Positions 17,548 to 26,110 of a stretch of DNA of 64,000 nt are shown here, piece by piece. Under the pieces are notes generated by a model. That model worked only from the letters and a program-made list of their open reading frames with translations. It ran no database searches and was not told the origin of the DNA. The stretch spans positions 62,001-126,000 of the forward strand of contig JAPPNN010000018.1 in NCBI GenBank assembly GCA_028873815.1, given 5' to 3'. This DNA is from Gemmatimonadota bacterium. Lineage in GTDB: Bacteria; Gemmatimonadota; Gemmatimonadetes; Longimicrobiales; Gaopeijiaceae. The number at the start of each line of letters is the position of its first letter. Position 1 is the first letter of the stretch. The translations under genes and the position numbers were made by a program.

Positions 17548-18130
17548 GCGTGAATGGTTCGCGCGCGAAGATCCGGCGCACCATCGGCTCGAAGAACTCC
17601 AGGGGCAGGGTATCGTAGTCGGGATCGAACGAACACTGGTCCCAGCGGTGACAGAAGTCCACGGCGTCCTGATACCAGGGGTGGTCGCGGAACTTGTCGC
17701 GCGCGTGGCGGTCGCCTCCCACGTGATGCGCGTAGTAGAAGAACTGGAACAGCCCATGGTGGCGCACGATCCAGTACGTGCGCTCGGTCACGTAGGGACG
17801 CAGGAGCAGGGCGGCCAGCTCCCCGTGGCTGTGCGGGGCCAGGAGGTCGTCGATGTCGTGAAGGAGCGCCGCCACCACCATCTCCTCGTCCGCGCCGTCC
17901 CGATACGCCCGGGTGGCCGACTGCAGGGAATGCTCCAGCCGGTCTACCTGGTAGCCGCCCACCGAACCGGACAGTTCACGGAGGTGCGCCAGCACCCGCT
18001 CGCCGGTGCCCGCCGCAAACTCGTCCTCGAGGCGCTCCAGCAGCTGGTAGTCCTCGCGGGTGCCGTCCGCCATGTGAATGAAGCTCACCTTCGGGCCGTT
18101 CGGCTGATTCCTGTCGTCCATGCGTGTCAA
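17540..18130 (-). CDS. HD-domain protein, PhnZ/TmpB-like oxygenase candidate
   Basis: A 196-residue HD-fold protein. Metal-ligand positions are all present: His67 (RLEHSLQSA), His91-Asp92 (LLHDIDD), His102 (SHGE), His124/125 (VRHHG) and Asp164 (HRWDQ). The EHSLQ...GADEEMVVAALLHD layout matches PhnZ, a mixed-valent di-iron HD oxygenase that cleaves C-P bonds of hydroxylated phosphonates. The Tyr/Glu pair I recall just before the first His of PhnZ is not aligned here (Val and Tyr occupy those places), so a phosphonate substrate is uncertain. It is first in a run with the FAD/GcvT and TPR genes and is divergent from a 2-oxoglutarate dioxygenase, the usual partner of such HD oxygenases. Confidence 0.7.
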   Translation of the reverse strand: MTRMDDRNQPNGPKVSFIHMADGTREDYQLLERLEDEFAAGTGERVLAHLRELSGSVGGYQVDRLEHSLQSATRAYRDGADEEMVVAALLHDIDDLLAPHSHGELAALLLRPYVTERTYWIVRHHGLFQFFYYAHHVGGDRHARDKFRDHPWYQDAVDFCHRWDQCSFDPDYDTLPLEFFEPMVRRIFAREPFTHE

Positions 18131-18261
18131 CTCGCTCCGTGAGGACTATTGACCAGGGCTTCCCATGGGGCTTGCCGCTGGGAGCGTGGGCGCGGGCGGA
18201 AGGCCATGTCAAGGGACGCCGGCGCTTGACACTCGCGGGAAGCGCGCACTCTGATAGAACC

Positions 18262-19377
18262 ATGCATGACTCGATTGGCAGCCTGACCCGGAGCGCCGAT
18301 GCCCTGACGGCAGTCTGGAGCAGCGGCGAGCAGACCGTTCTTCCATACCTCTGGCTGCGCGACAACTGCGGGTGCAGCGAGTGTTGCGTCGTGCAGACTT
18401 CCGAGAAGCGGTTCCACCTTTTCCGGGTCCCCGGCGACCTGCGGCCGCAGCAGATCGGCATCGAAAACGCCGGCTCCGGGGACGAGGCGATCTCCATCGC
18501 GTGGCCGGACGGGCACCACACCCGCTACCGGTCGAGCGAGATCCATGCCCGGATGAGGCTGCCCCGCGTCGAACTGCAGTACTGGGACGGCGGGTTCGAG
18601 CCGCGGCGGTTCGACTACCGGCGGTTCCTGGCGAGCGACCGCGCGGCGGCGGAGGTGATCGAGGAGTTTCTGCGCACGGGTGTGTGCGTGTTCGTCGACG
18701 CGCCCACCGAGCCGGAGTCATCGGAGCAGCTCGCGGCCCGTCTGGGCCCGATCCGTGAGGTGCTGTTCGAGCGCATCCACAACGTCAAGCTCGATCCGAA
18801 GGGATACAACATCGCGCACACGGGTCTGGCGGTCGCGCCGCACAACGATTTCACCAGCTATAGCTGGCCGCCGAACGTGCAGGCGCTGCACATGCTGGTC
18901 AACGAGTGCGAAGGAGGCGAGTCCGTCGTCGTGGACGGCTTCGGCCTGCTCAACGAACTCCGGGAAGATCATCCCGGCAAGTTCGACGCGCTGTGCGGCG
19001 TGCCGGTGCCGTTTCGCATCTTCAGCGCCGAGCACGAGTGCTACGCGGTCAACCCGATGGTCGAGCTGGACAACGACGGCAAGATCACGATGGTGCGCTT
19101 CAACACCGCTCAGATGCAGGCCCTGCCCCTCTCCGAACCGCGGCTCGCGGAGTTCTACGCCGCCTACCATGAGCTGTCGAGGCGCGTCAATGCGCCCAGC
19201 GCCCAGGTCACGTTCCGCCTGGAGGGCGGACAGATTCTGCTGTGCGCCGGACACCGGGTGCTGCACGGCCGCACGGCGCTGCGGTCGACGGCGGCGCGCC
19301 ACCTGCAGGACGCCTACTTCGAGCACGACAACGTGCGCAATCACCTCAGGTGGTTGCGCCTCAGCGGGCGGATCTGA
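18262..19377 (+). CDS. Gamma-butyrobetaine hydroxylase-like Fe(II)/2-oxoglutarate dioxygenase
   Basis: A 371-residue TauD/BBOX-family dioxygenase. The N-terminal domain has the Cys-rich zinc site typical of gamma-butyrobetaine hydroxylases (LWLRDNCGCSECC). The double-stranded beta-helix core carries the iron ligands His194-x-Asp196 (APHNDF) and a distal His (HRVLHGR, 331-335), with an Arg nearby for 2-oxoglutarate. Enzymes of this type hydroxylate trimethylammonium substrates: gamma-butyrobetaine, trimethyllysine, or trimethylaminoethylphosphonate (TmpA). The ATG at 18262 is chosen because an earlier start at 18124 adds non-homologous Arg-rich sequence. It is divergent from the HD oxygenase-like gene. 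Confidence 0.8.
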   Translation: MHDSIGSLTRSADALTAVWSSGEQTVLPYLWLRDNCGCSECCVVQTSEKRFHLFRVPGDLRPQQIGIENAGSGDEAISIAWPDGHHTRYRSSEIHARMRLPRVELQYWDGGFEPRRFDYRRFLASDRAAAEVIEEFLRTGVCVFVDAPTEPESSEQLAARLGPIREVLFERIHNVKLDPKGYNIAHTGLAVAPHNDFTSYSWPPNVQALHMLVNECEGGESVVVDGFGLLNELREDHPGKFDALCGVPVPFRIFSAEHECYAVNPMVELDNDGKITMVRFNTAQMQALPLSEPRLAEFYAAYHELSRRVNAPSAQVTFRLEGGQILLCAGHRVLHGRTALRSTAARHLQDAYFEHDNVRNHLRWLRLSGRI

Positions 19378-19379
19378 GG

Positions 19380-19424
19380 CTACTCTGAAGATTACTCGGA
19401 AGCTACGCTGAAGTTACTCGGAAG
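19380..19424. repeat. Two tandem copies of a 22-23 bp unit between converging genes
   Basis: CTACTCTGAAGATTACTCGG-AAG (19380-19402) is followed at once by a copy differing by one substitution and one deletion (19403-19424). It fills most of the 76-bp gap between the dioxygenase stop and the GcvT-like stop. There is no strong hairpin; it is probably a slippage product. Confidence 0.6.
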
Positions 19425-19453
19425 CGAGACGGTCGCCTGCGCCAAGCGCCCCC

Positions 19454-20758
19454 TCAGACCGTCGCGTCGAGGCCCCGGGCCGCCGCCACCTCGCGGGCGC
19501 TGGGGTTCACGGAGGGACGGAAGGGAACCTTGCACACCCGCGCAGGGTCCGGCCGGCCCGGTTCGCTGGCGTATTCGTCGGGCAGCCACACCGCCAGTTC
19601 CGTGCCGACGGCCGACTTCCCGGCAGGTATGTACCCGAGCGCGATGTTGCAGCCCAGTTCGGGGGCGTGCCACGGCGATGTGAGATAGCCGATGGGGTCG
19701 CCGCCATCCGCGTCCGACACGAGCCAGAAGTCCGGGGCGTAGTCGTCGATGGGCTTTCCGCCCAGCGTCATCCCCGCCATGACCATCGCGAACGGGCAGC
19801 GCCCGGCGTCGAGTTCGGCGCGCTGACGCTCCAGCGCGGCCCGCCCGATGTAGTCCCCCTTCTTCTCGCGCGGCACCTGATAGCCGAGGTTGCACTGGAA
19901 CGGATTCGTCTCGTGGTCGATGTCCTGTCCCCAAGACAGAATTCCGGCCTGGATCCGGCGCTGGTGGCCCGGAGCAATGACCATCAGGCGGTGCGCTTCC
20001 CCGGCCGCGAGCACGGCGTGCCACAGCTTCTCGGCGTGCAGCGTGGCGTCGCGAAGATAGATCTCGTACCCCTTTTCGCCCGAGAACCCGGACTGGGAAA
20101 CCACCACGGAACAGCCGGCGATCTCCGCCTCCATGAGCCCGTAGTACAGGATGTCCCGCACGCCTTCACCCACCAGGTCGACCATGAGGTCGAGCGACTT
20201 CGGCCCCTGGATCTGCAGGGGACAGACGTCGATTTCGTCGATCTCCACTTCCATCCGGAGCCCGACGTTCACGCCTTGCAGCCAGAACAGAAGGTCGGAG
20301 TCGGCCAGCGAGAACCAGAACTCGTCCCTGGACAGCCGCAGCAGCACCGGGTCGTTGAGAATGCCGCCCTTCTCGTTGCAGCAGATGACGTATTTCCCGT
20401 GCATCGGCTCGATCCGGGTCGCGTCCCGGGTGATCACGTAGTCGGTGAACCGTTCGGCGTCCGGTCCCCTGACCCGGATCTGGCGCTCCACCGCGACATT
20501 CCAGACCGTGACGTCCCGGGTTAGCGCCTCGTGCTCCGCCGCCGCGCCGCCGTCCTCGGGCCGCACGTAGCCGCGGGGGTGGTAGATGCGGTTGTACACC
20601 GTGGCCCGCCAGCAACCAGCCTCATGCGACAGGTGCCAGTAGGGGGACTTGCGGACCCTGGTCGAAATGAGCATCTCGACCGGCGTCCGGCCGCTCTGGC
20701 GCAGGTTGATCGGTACGACCCTGTCGGACTGGTCCACGCTTGTCGGTTGATGGATCAT
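19454..20758 (-). CDS. GcvT/DmdA-like aminomethyltransferase-family protein
   Basis: A 434-residue single-chain GcvT-fold protein, longer than the glycine-cleavage T protein (about 370) and closer in style to the DmdA family. It shows the folate-type core (AERFTDYVITRDATRIEPMH; NEKGGILNDPVLLRLSRDEF), the CPLQIQGPKSLDLM strand, and the SGFSGEKGYEIYL motif. DmdA itself demethylates dimethylsulfoniopropionate to tetrahydrofolate; homologues act on other methylated amines or sulfonium compounds. In this amine-degradation neighbourhood a methyl transfer from a betaine or similar compound to tetrahydrofolate is likely. The ATG at 20758 has GGAGAAA upstream. Substrate not resolved. Confidence 0.75.
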   Translation of the reverse strand: MIHQPTSVDQSDRVVPINLRQSGRTPVEMLISTRVRKSPYWHLSHEAGCWRATVYNRIYHPRGYVRPEDGGAAAEHEALTRDVTVWNVAVERQIRVRGPDAERFTDYVITRDATRIEPMHGKYVICCNEKGGILNDPVLLRLSRDEFWFSLADSDLLFWLQGVNVGLRMEVEIDEIDVCPLQIQGPKSLDLMVDLVGEGVRDILYYGLMEAEIAGCSVVVSQSGFSGEKGYEIYLRDATLHAEKLWHAVLAAGEAHRLMVIAPGHQRRIQAGILSWGQDIDHETNPFQCNLGYQVPREKKGDYIGRAALERQRAELDAGRCPFAMVMAGMTLGGKPIDDYAPDFWLVSDADGGDPIGYLTSPWHAPELGCNIALGYIPAGKSAVGTELAVWLPDEYASEPGRPDPARVCKVPFRPSVNPSAREVAAARGLDATV

Positions 20759-20972
20759 CGCCGGGGTTTCTCCGGTTGGGTGGTTGGAGTTTGGGGCGTC
20801 GCCGGCACCACTGCCGGGGTCGGCTCAGCATGTCGGTTGGAACCCGGGGGAGCAAGGTGGTTCAATGCGGGCCCATTGGGTTCGCGGACACTTGGCAATG
20901 GGACTATCGTAGGTCCATAGCCCAGCCCCACGGCTTATGCAGTCCCATAGCCCCCGAAGGGAGAAACGCCCT

Positions 20973-23585
20973 ATGAAAGGGGACCTCAGCCTTTTTCGCA
21001 CCATCTGTACCCGCGCCGCGCTCCTGTTGCTGCTGACCGCTGCGCCGGCGGCCGCGCAGTCCGGAGGCACCATCAGGGGCACGGTCGTGGACGTGTTCGA
21101 CAACGCCCTTGTCGGCGTCCGGGTGACGGCGACCGGTTTCGGCCTGGACGCGGAGACCGTCACGGATGCGGCCGGAGCCTACGAGTTCGCCGGCGTGGCA
21201 CCCGGCGACTACATCCTGACCGCCAGCCTGCCCGGCTATTCGGCGCGGGAGGTTCAGGTCAACGTCCGCGCGGATGCCGTCGCGGTCGTGCCGATCGTAC
21301 TGCAGCCCGTCTTCCAGCTCGACCCGATCAGCGTCGTGGCGGAGGAGCCCGCGGTCTTCGCGCGCAACTTCGTCGCGGAACCAATGATGAGGCAGCAGTC
21401 GAGCATCACGGCAGTGACGTCGGTGATCGACAACCTGCCCGGCGTTTCGGTCCAGGAGGGCGACGCGTACGCCTTCGACGACTGGTCGAGCAACGTGGTC
21501 ATGCGCGGGTTCCAGTCGACCATCAACGACGTGCAGATCGGCACGACCATCGACGGATTCCCCAACGGCACGTCGGACTACTGGAGCGGCGCGAAGGCGA
21601 ACCGGTTCGTCGACCCGATCAACCTGGGCGGCGTCGAGGTGTCGCAGGGGACCGCCGACATCGCTTCGCGGTCGGTCGAGGCGCTGGGCGGGACGCTCAA
21701 TTTCCTGACGGCCGACCCGGCCGAGGAGGCCAGCCAGACGGCCTCCGTCACGATCGGCGAGAACAGGGGCCAGCGATTCGCCGCGCGGGTCGAGACCGGA
21801 ACGCTGTTCGGCGGCACCATGCGGGCCTGGGTCGCCGCGATCCGGCAGGAGGCGACCGACTGGATGGAGGGCTCGGCGAGGAACGAGCGGGAGCACTTCG
21901 CCGCCAAGATCGTGTCTTCGCACGGCAGCCTCGATCTGACCGGCTACCTCTCGTACGACGACATCCACGAGGATGTCTACCAGCGGCTGTACAGCGATGC
22001 GGACTTCCGCGCCGACCCGCGGTGGGACCGGCTGATCGGCCACTGGCCTGGCGTGCCCTACCTGAACCAGTTCTACCGGCCCGGCTGGCAGACGCGGCGC
22101 AAGAACACTCTTACCTACGTCAAGGCCGACTGGTCGGTGAGCGAGTTGCTTTCGCTCAGCGCGGGCGTGTACCGCCATCGCAACTGGGGACGGGGCGACT
22201 GGCTGCCCCCCTACATCGTCGACGTGGTGGACGACGGCGGCGGACCCGAGTCGGAGCTGGCGGGCAACCCGCCGGTGCGGGGCGGCACCCAGCTCGGCGT
22301 GATCCGGTTTGTGGACAGCAACGGAGCGGCCGTCGGACCGGTGCCGGGGTGTACGTCGTCCTACATCTTCAACTACTACGGCTCGGGCGGACCGGAGGTC
22401 GATCCGGCGTGCCACCCGGGGGCGAGCGCGGTGCAGTCTTACCGCCACAGCCACTACGGGAAGAACCGTCTCGGCGCGAACATCGACGGGGAGTGGTCCG
22501 CGCTGTTCGGCGCGGGACGGGGCAGCGTGCTGCGCGCCGGCATCTGGTACGAGGATTCCAAGCGGGATCTCGGCCGCGACTGGCACCGCATTCTGGACCC
22601 TGCGATCAACTTCAAGTGGGACTATGAGCCCTACTGGCACCAGTACGAGTGGGACTTTCCGCAGAGCGTCTTCAAGTGGTACGCCGAGGAGACCCTGTAC
22701 TTCGGGTCGTTCGAGTTGACCGCCGGGGTCAAGCAGTACCTCATTTCCGTGTCGCGCGAGGATGAGTTCGGGGTCGACCGGCCCCTCGACGTCGATTCCG
22801 ACTCGGACGTCCTCCTCTCCGGCGGCGTCACGTGGGAGACGCCGGTCGAGGGCCTCGATCTGTTCGTGGGCTACGCCGAGAACTTCAGGGCGATCGGCAG
22901 CAACCTGCTCGAGGTTCCGGGCCGCAGCCTGGACCGCCTCGAGCCCGAGACGGCGTCCAACGTCGATGTCGGCGTCCAGTACGCCGGCGAGAGGGTCGCC
23001 CTGAGCGCCACCGCGTATTCGATCGACTTCGACAACCGGATCTTCTACCTCGGTCCGCAGACGCCCGCCGGCCCCAACTATCTCATCCCCGGAGGGGGGG
23101 CCTACTTCAACGCGGGCGGCATCGAGACCAGCGGCATCGAGTTGGCCACCACGGTGGCGTTGTCGGGTCGGACATCCCTCTACACCGCCCTCACGCTCAA
23201 CGACTCGAAGTACGCCGGGACCGACGATCCGCTCGTGGACGCCAGCCAGGGCATCGTGCCCGGCACCGACGTGGCCGGCGTGCCGCCCCGGCTGTGGGTC
23301 GTCTCCCTCGACCGCGACGGACCCCTGGGCGGCGGCCTGTCCGCGAAGTACACGGCAGCGCGCCGCGTCAGTCTGACGGCGGACTGGTACACCGACGCCT
23401 ACTGGACGGTGGACGCCTACGTCACCTTCCGCGGCGAGGCGCTGAGCGACCTGTTCCGGTCGACGGAGTTCTCGATCGTTGCGAACAACCTGCGCGACAC
23501 CCCCTATCTGTCCGCGATCACCGAGAACGCCGCCTGGCTCGGCGCGCCCCGAACCATATCCATGACCACGACCATCTCGTTCTGA
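20973..23585 (+). CDS. TonB-dependent receptor with carboxypeptidase-like regulatory domain
   Basis: An 870-residue outer-membrane active transporter. The ATG at 20973 has AAGGGAG about 10 bases upstream and gives a clean signal peptide ending at AAPAAAQ. A carboxypeptidase-regulatory-like beta-sandwich follows (GGTIRGTVVDVFDNALVGVR...YEFAGVAPGDYIL), then the plug (VIDNLPGVSVQEGD, VVMRGF) and a C-terminal beta-barrel ending in Phe (TISMTTTISF). The preceding leader (20759-20972) is 214 bp with no gene. The BCCT carrier gene follows 49 bp later in the same direction, so the two may serve the same import route for an amine substrate. Confidence 0.9.
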   Translation: MKGDLSLFRTICTRAALLLLLTAAPAAAQSGGTIRGTVVDVFDNALVGVRVTATGFGLDAETVTDAAGAYEFAGVAPGDYILTASLPGYSAREVQVNVRADAVAVVPIVLQPVFQLDPISVVAEEPAVFARNFVAEPMMRQQSSITAVTSVIDNLPGVSVQEGDAYAFDDWSSNVVMRGFQSTINDVQIGTTIDGFPNGTSDYWSGAKANRFVDPINLGGVEVSQGTADIASRSVEALGGTLNFLTADPAEEASQTASVTIGENRGQRFAARVETGTLFGGTMRAWVAAIRQEATDWMEGSARNEREHFAAKIVSSHGSLDLTGYLSYDDIHEDVYQRLYSDADFRADPRWDRLIGHWPGVPYLNQFYRPGWQTRRKNTLTYVKADWSVSELLSLSAGVYRHRNWGRGDWLPPYIVDVVDDGGGPESELAGNPPVRGGTQLGVIRFVDSNGAAVGPVPGCTSSYIFNYYGSGGPEVDPACHPGASAVQSYRHSHYGKNRLGANIDGEWSALFGAGRGSVLRAGIWYEDSKRDLGRDWHRILDPAINFKWDYEPYWHQYEWDFPQSVFKWYAEETLYFGSFELTAGVKQYLISVSREDEFGVDRPLDVDSDSDVLLSGGVTWETPVEGLDLFVGYAENFRAIGSNLLEVPGRSLDRLEPETASNVDVGVQYAGERVALSATAYSIDFDNRIFYLGPQTPAGPNYLIPGGGAYFNAGGIETSGIELATTVALSGRTSLYTALTLNDSKYAGTDDPLVDASQGIVPGTDVAGVPPRLWVVSLDRDGPLGGGLSAKYTAARRVSLTADWYTDAYWTVDAYVTFRGEALSDLFRSTEFSIVANNLRDTPYLSAITENAAWLGAPRTISMTTTISF

Positions 23586-23634
23586 GGCTAGCGGGCGCAG
23601 CGTGGACGAAGTGCGTGTGCTGGCGTCGTAGCGG

Positions 23635-25260
23635 ATGGCCCGGCCGCCGGCCATGACGAGCGGGCGGCACCGGCGAACCACGGCGGACGCCGGGCCGTGG
23701 AAGGGGCTGAATCCCGCGATGGCGCTGGCCGCCAAGGGCGTCGTCCTGGCCTTCGTCCTCGCCACCGTCCGGGACGTGGACGCGGCGGGCGCCGTGTTCG
23801 GCCGCATTCGCGCCTGGATCGAGGGCACGCTCGACTGGTTCTACATCCTGGTCGTCGCCGCCGCCGTGATCACCTGCGTGTTTCTGATGTGCAGCCGGTT
23901 CGGCAGGATCCGGCTCGGCGACGACGCCTCGGCGCCCGAGTTCAAGACGTCCTCGTGGATCGCCATGCTGTTCTCGGCAGGCATTGGAATCGGAATGCTG
24001 TTCTTCTCCATCTCCGAACCCCTCTTCTACCTCGACAACCTCCAGTCCGCGGGCTACCCCAACAACCCGAGTGCCGACCTGGCCGGCGCCGTGCTGCTGG
24101 ACGATCAGCGCGCCGTGCACGCCATGCGCGTCACCTACTTCCACTGGGGCATCCACGGATGGTCCGTCTACGTCGTCGTCGGGCTGTGCCTGGCCTACTT
24201 CGGGTTCCGCAAAAAGCTGCCGCTGACGCTGCGCTCCGCCCTGTACCCCCTCATCGGCGAGCGGATCTACGGCCCGATCGGCGACCTGGTGGACCTGCTG
24301 GCCGTGTTCGGCGGGGTCTTCGGCATCGCGACGTCCCTGGGTCTCGGCGCAAGCCAGATGGCCACCGGACTCGACGTGCTGCTCGGCGTTGATCCGGGCG
24401 TTGTCACTCAGGTCGCGCTCATCGCCGCCATCTCGCTGGCAGCCACCTTGTCGGCGGTGTCGGGCGTGAGCCGCGGAATCCGCGTCCTGTCCGAATGGAA
24501 CATCCGCCTGAGCCTTGTCCTTCTGGGGTGTTTCCTGCTGCTGGGCCCGTTCAGCTGGCTCGCCGGGTTCGTGGCGTCCTCGCTCGGCGAATACCTGTGG
24601 CGTGTGGTGCCCATGTCATTCTGGATCGCCGATGATCCGGGGGAGGCCGCCTGGCAGAACAGCTGGACGATCTTCTATTGGGGATGGTGGATCTCCTGGG
24701 CGCCCTTCGTCGGCACGTTCATCGCTCGCATCTCCCGCGGGCGCACGCTGCGCGAGTTCATCCTGGGCGTGATGTTCGTCCCGACCGGCCTGGTGTTGCT
24801 GTGGTTCGGGGTCTTCGGCGGCAGCGCCATCCATCTGGAACTCGATGCCGCGGGGGGCGTTGGAACCGCCGGGATCATGGAACTGGTGCGGGCCGCGAAC
24901 TACGAAGCCGCGCTCTTCGCGACCATCGACCGAATGAGCGATATCGGCTGGCTCGTCTGGGCCATGTCCGCAATCGCCACCCTGTTGCTGGCGACGTGGT
25001 TCGTTACGTCATCGGACTCCGGCACGCTGGTCATCACCACGTTTCTCAGCATGGGCGACCCCCACCCCCCTCGGCGTTTTCGTGTCGTGTGGGGGCTCGG
25101 CGTGGGTGTGGTGGCCGCGGTGCTCCTGCTCGCGGACGGCCTCCAAGCCCTGCAGACCGCAGCCATAGCCGCCGCCCTGCCCGTGAGCGTCGTGCTGCTG
25201 TTCATGATCGCCGGGCTGCTCAGGTCCCTGGCGCGGGAGCGGAGTGATCCCTCAGCGTAG
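23635..25260 (+). CDS. BCCT-family betaine/choline/carnitine transporter
   Basis: A 541-residue inner-membrane secondary transporter with about 12 membrane helices. Family signatures are clear: the glycine stretch SAGIGIGMLFFSISEP in the early unwound helix and the Trp-rich box FYWGWWISWAPFVG followed by FIARISRGRTLREF. BCCT carriers import trimethylammonium compounds using Na+ or H+; Gly-Ile-Gly-Met in the first motif is typical of the betaine-type pocket and does not by itself fix the substrate. There is no long hydrophilic C-terminal osmosensor, which fits a catabolic rather than an osmotic role. Start alternatives are 23635 and 23653. Confidence 0.9.
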   Translation: MARPPAMTSGRHRRTTADAGPWKGLNPAMALAAKGVVLAFVLATVRDVDAAGAVFGRIRAWIEGTLDWFYILVVAAAVITCVFLMCSRFGRIRLGDDASAPEFKTSSWIAMLFSAGIGIGMLFFSISEPLFYLDNLQSAGYPNNPSADLAGAVLLDDQRAVHAMRVTYFHWGIHGWSVYVVVGLCLAYFGFRKKLPLTLRSALYPLIGERIYGPIGDLVDLLAVFGGVFGIATSLGLGASQMATGLDVLLGVDPGVVTQVALIAAISLAATLSAVSGVSRGIRVLSEWNIRLSLVLLGCFLLLGPFSWLAGFVASSLGEYLWRVVPMSFWIADDPGEAAWQNSWTIFYWGWWISWAPFVGTFIARISRGRTLREFILGVMFVPTGLVLLWFGVFGGSAIHLELDAAGGVGTAGIMELVRAANYEAALFATIDRMSDIGWLVWAMSAIATLLLATWFVTSSDSGTLVITTFLSMGDPHPPRRFRVVWGLGVGVVAAVLLLADGLQALQTAAIAAALPVSVVLLFMIAGLLRSLARERSDPSA

Positions 25261-25686
25261 CGGGTCGACCACGGTGAGGAACGGGAACCGGTGAAAACCG
25301 GTGTCACGCGTACAGATGCGGCTGACGCCGTGCTCGCGCATGAGGACTGCCGTGTGAAGGTCGTGCATCTGGTTGCCGCGCACATCGGGCAGCTCCGCGA
25401 CGGTCTGACCGAGTACGGCCGCGTGACGGCGGGTCGCCACCAGTAATGAGATTCCCGGAGAATCCAGGAGCATGCCGAGGAAACCCCGCGCCTCGCCGGG
25501 CGTCCAGGGGAACCGGAACACTCGCCGATGGGTGCTGACGCGCAGGAACTCGTAGCAGATGTTCCAGGTCAGGAAGGCGGGAGAGGGATCACGCCGCGCC
25601 TCCTCGACCGCGCGCACGCAAGGTTCGTGGAACTCCGAGTCCGCGTCCGCCGCATAGAGGAGCACGTTCGTGTCGAAGACGACCAA
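25252..25686 (-). CDS. vapC: PIN-domain toxin (VapC-type)
   Basis: A 144-residue PIN ribonuclease with the opening MVVFDTNVLLYAAD (first catalytic Asp), Glu in NICYEFLRVS, and the C-terminal Asp residues in QMHDLHTAVLM and CTRDTGFHRF. It starts with TTG at 25686 directly after the TAG stop of the upstream antitoxin, so translation is probably coupled. Its 3' end overlaps the stop of the converging BCCT gene by 9 bases. Confidence 0.85.
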   Translation of the reverse strand: MVVFDTNVLLYAADADSEFHEPCVRAVEEARRDPSPAFLTWNICYEFLRVSTHRRVFRFPWTPGEARGFLGMLLDSPGISLLVATRRHAAVLGQTVAELPDVRGNQMHDLHTAVLMREHGVSRICTRDTGFHRFPFLTVVDPLR

Positions 25687-25926
25687 CTACTCGCCCTCCA
25701 TGACCCTGTACAACACCTCGCGGTCGGCGATGTCCACCAGTTGCCCACCGCTGTTCCACGAGGGCAACGGACCCGATGAACTCGCTTCGACATCGCGAGC
25801 CCGATCGTCGGCGAGCACGACCCGCAGCCCCGACTCGACCAGGGCGGACATGGTCGTACCGCGTCGGGCCGCCTCTTCCCGCAGCCTTTCCATGACCGTG
25901 TCGGCGATGTTCAGGGTTGTCTTCAT
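25687..25926 (-). CDS. vapB: VapB-type ribbon-helix-helix antitoxin
   Basis: A 79-residue antitoxin. MKTTLNIADTVMERLREEAA is a ribbon-helix-helix DNA-binding start, and the acidic tail (LVDIADREVLYRVMEGE) should occupy the PIN toxin. The ATG at 25926 is preferred; an upstream in-frame start at 25962 would cover the palindromic operator. It is the first gene of a two-gene unit with the PIN toxin. Confidence 0.8.
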   Translation of the reverse strand: MKTTLNIADTVMERLREEAARRGTTMSALVESGLRVVLADDRARDVEASSSGPLPSWNSGGQLVDIADREVLYRVMEGE

Positions 25927-25933
25927 ATGGAAT

Positions 25934-25952
25934 ACCATATCAGTAATATGGT
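25934..25952. promoter_or_regulatory. Inverted repeat ACCATAT-cagta-ATATGGT, probable VapB operator
   Basis: A perfect 7-bp inverted repeat with a 5-base spacer sits 8 bases upstream of the antitoxin ATG. Further ATATGG words flank it at 25926-25930 and 25954-25958. AT-rich palindromes at this position are the usual binding sites of ribbon-helix-helix antitoxins. Confidence 0.6.
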
Positions 25953-26037
25953 GATATGGCAAACTACCCTCCGGACATCACGACGCCGGCGCGTCAGCCC
26001 GACGCCCGCTCCAGTACCTCAAGCCGTAGTAGCATCG

Positions 26038-26061
26038 ATACTAAACCATTATGTTTAGTAT
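26038..26061. promoter_or_regulatory. Inverted repeat ATACTAAAC-cattat-GTTTAGTAT, probable ArsR-type operator
   Basis: A perfect 9-bp inverted repeat with a 6-base spacer lies 49 bases upstream of the ArsR-family start at 26111. An ATG at 26051 lies inside the palindrome, which argues that translation begins at 26111, not 26051. Autoregulation by the adjacent winged-helix protein is the natural inference. Confidence 0.65.
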
Positions 26062-26110
26062 TCGCCCTTTGCCTGAGTTGCCGACAGCCCTCGTCCGACC
26101 GGAGAACGCC

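Noticed and set aside
15562-17553. 663-codon open frame antisense to the FAD/GcvT gene
   Set aside because: Arg/Val-rich shadow without domains; the minus-strand frame is a clear enzyme.
18226-18258. TTGACA box upstream of the dioxygenase start
   Set aside because: The nearest -10-like word (GATAGA) is 21 bases away, too far for a standard sigma-70 promoter; not listed as a feature.
20759-20972. Possible riboswitch or promoter in the leader of the TonB receptor gene
   Set aside because: A TTGGCA box at 20892 has only a poor -10 partner, and no known riboswitch core could be recognised by eye.
20904-23828. 974-codon open frame antisense to the TonB receptor
   Set aside because: The plus-strand product has a signal peptide, plug and barrel; the antisense frame has no recognisable sequence.
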